Positions 6,063 to 7,037 of a stretch of 7,037 nucleotides of DNA are shown here, piece by piece. The DNA is taken from positions 1-7,037 of the forward strand of contig JAKSDB010000011.1 of assembly GCA_022360415.1 (NCBI GenBank), given 5' to 3'. The notes under the pieces were generated by a model. It had not been told where the DNA came from, made no database searches, and was given only the letters and a program-made list of their open reading frames with translations. Made by a program: the position numbers and the translations under genes. The number at the start of each line of letters is the position of its first letter. Position 1 is the first letter of the stretch. Origin of the DNA: Chlorobiales bacterium. Its GTDB lineage: Bacteria; Bacteroidota; Chlorobiia; Chlorobiales; Chlorobiaceae.

Positions 6063-6641
6063 CTAAAACCCTGAATATTCAGCGAATACCGGGGCCGCTT
6101 TTTGTTGTCTGTATATTTTTATCATTTCATAGAGAGCTATTCCAGCAGCAACCGAAACGTTAAGGGAGTGCTTTGTACCGAACTGTGGAATTTCAAGCAC
6201 GTAATCACAAAACCCAAGAACATCTCTGTCAATACCCTCAACCTCATTACCGAGAATCAGGCATATCGGGAAGTTCTCTGCACCTATTTCAGTGTACGGC
6301 ATACTGTTCTCGGTTATTTCAAGTCCGCATATGGTAACACCCTCATCTTTCAGTTTACCAAGGATATCTTTCGGGTGAGAGAAATATTCCCACTCAACAC
6401 TCTCCTGAGCCCCCAGCGCTGTTTTTTCAATCTCTTTTCTTGGCGGTGTCGCCGTATAACCGGTTATGATAACCTTTTCTATACCCGCCGCATCGCCGGT
6501 TCGAAAAATCGAACCGACATTATACATGCTGCGAATGTTGTGCAGCAACACGGTAACAGGGTGTTTCTCCATCCTGGCATAGTCATTAACGCTCGGTCGT
6601 GACATTTCTTCACCCTGCAACTTTCTGAACAGTGCAGTCAT
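6063..6641 (-). CDS. TrmH/SpoU-family RNA 2'-O-methyltransferase
   Basis: The 192-residue protein is a small SPOUT-class methyltransferase with a trefoil knot. It would transfer a methyl group from S-adenosylmethionine to a ribose 2'-OH in tRNA or rRNA. All three SpoU motifs are present: motif 1 NIRSMYNVGSIFRTGDAAG (35-53, with Asn41 and Arg47), motif 2 ICLILGNEVEGI (126-137) and motif 3 IPQFGTKHSLNVSVAAGIAL (151-170). The N-terminal RNA-binding extension of larger relatives is missing, so the target cannot be named. The ATG at 6641 overlaps the hisC stop as ATGA, the usual sign of coupled translation. A second ATG (6605-6603, Met13) follows AGGGTG at five bases and would give 180 residues starting MSRPSVNDYARM, closer to what I recall for this small family; which start is used is open. 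It is the middle gene of the operon and is followed after five bases by the hydrolase. Confidence 0.93.
   Translation of the reverse strand: MTALFRKLQGEEMSRPSVNDYARMEKHPVTVLLHNIRSMYNVGSIFRTGDAAGIEKVIITGYTATPPRKEIEKTALGAQESVEWEYFSHPKDILGKLKDEGVTICGLEITENSMPYTEIGAENFPICLILGNEVEGIDRDVLGFCDYVLEIPQFGTKHSLNVSVAAGIALYEMIKIYRQQKAAPVFAEYSGF
6611..6616 (-). promoter_or_regulatory. Shine-Dalgarno-like site before an internal ATG of the methyltransferase gene
   Basis: On the minus strand AGGGTG is followed by AAGAA and an ATG (6605-6603) in the methyltransferase frame, at codon 13. It competes with the upstream ATG that overlaps the hisC stop. Confidence 0.35.
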
Positions 6642-7037
6642 GGCAATGTCCGGATTTTTTCAAGAAGAAGATCGTTTTCCTGCTTCAACCCTATATTGAA
6701 ACGAAGACAGTTTTCCATAAGCGGATAACCGGATACGTTTCTTACAAGAATGCCTTCTCCCGCAAGGGATGAAAATACCTTTTTCGCATCCGAGACCTTT
6801 ATAATAATAAAGTTTGCGTCACTTTCGAACACCTTGACAGCGTTGATTTCACGCAATGCTCCGGACATCCTCGCACGCTCCCTGAGAATATAGTCTACAG
6901 CTTCTTCGACGAGATGGTAGTTATCGAGCACATGGCGGAGAGTGATTTCTGCCAGACGGCTTGATGTAAAAGGTATTTTAGGCTTTGTAATCTCGGCCAT
7001 CAGCTCGGTGCCGGCTATGGTAAAACCTATTCTCAAA
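6638..7037 (-). CDS. hisC: Histidinol-phosphate aminotransferase, C-terminal part (5' end beyond the window)
   Basis: The last 132 codons of a fold-type I, PLP-dependent aminotransferase run in from the right edge. The start lies outside; the TTG at 7036-7034 is an internal leucine codon, not a start. The first residues, LRIGFTIAGTELMAEI, match the segment just after the PLP-binding lysine of HisC (SKAxGLAGLRIGY), so that lysine is outside the window. Further motifs are PKIPFTSS at about 19-26, the small-domain strand DANFIIIKV (about 73-81), GILVRNVSGYPLMENCLRF with the substrate-binding Arg near the end, and a closing helix ENDLLLEKIRTL. HisC converts imidazole acetol phosphate and glutamate to histidinol phosphate. 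Related enzymes (CobD-like or aromatic aminotransferases) share this region, so the exact substrate is likely but not certain. Its TGA overlaps the ATG of the methyltransferase gene. Confidence 0.85.
   Translation of the reverse strand, partial: LRIGFTIAGTELMAEITKPKIPFTSSRLAEITLRHVLDNYHLVEEAVDYILRERARMSGALREINAVKVFESDANFIIIKVSDAKKVFSSLAGEGILVRNVSGYPLMENCLRFNIGLKQENDLLLEKIRTLP

Noticed and set aside
6102..6602. Plus-strand 166-codon frame opposite the methyltransferase
   Set aside because: All three SpoU motifs fix the minus-strand frame; the plus frame is an antisense shadow.
7034..7036. TTG as the start codon of a 132-residue protein at the right edge
   Set aside because: The reading matches the interior of HisC (LRIG segment after the PLP lysine), so the gene begins outside the window.

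Overview
The window looks like ordinary chromosome from a Gram-negative bacterium, most likely a green sulfur bacterium (Chlorobi: Chlorobium, Prosthecochloris or Pelodictyon type). This assignment rests on recall of how the membrane pyrophosphatase and the small TrmH-type methyltransferase read, and on the scarcity of Shine-Dalgarno sequences. It is not a database result. Seven genes are supported: five complete and two cut by the window edges.

Left part (1-1951). A partial gene on the minus strand encodes a probable lipoprotein of unknown function and runs off the left edge. It is divergent from a plus-strand gene for an exported or lipid-anchored protein of the endonuclease/exonuclease/phosphatase (EEP) superfamily. 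The 178 bp between them must hold both promoters, but I cannot point to convincing ones.

Middle part (1952-4980). A 242-bp spacer contains two small inverted repeats and a 48-codon open frame ending just before the next gene. It leads to hppA, an ion-pumping membrane pyrophosphatase, which is followed by a clear intrinsic terminator. Then comes pth (peptidyl-tRNA hydrolase), with a possible hairpin just after its stop. The pyrophosphatase has the signature of a potassium-dependent enzyme and a gate glutamate in the position used by sodium pumps. A catalytic-loop glutamate appears displaced by one residue.

Right part (4981-7037). After a 261-bp convergent spacer, three genes run leftward as a tight operon: the C-terminal part of hisC (histidinol-phosphate aminotransferase), a TrmH/SpoU-family RNA 2'-O-methyltransferase overlapping it by four bases (ATGA), and an alpha/beta hydrolase starting five bases after the methyltransferase stop.

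Functionally this is a housekeeping set: PPi-driven membrane energisation, rescue of peptidyl-tRNA, RNA methylation and histidine synthesis, plus a surface nuclease-like protein and two enzymes of unknown substrate. I see no mobile element, CRISPR array, tRNA, rRNA or phage gene. The points that merit checking are the pyrophosphatase motif variants, the small open frame before hppA, and the uncharacterised lipoprotein.
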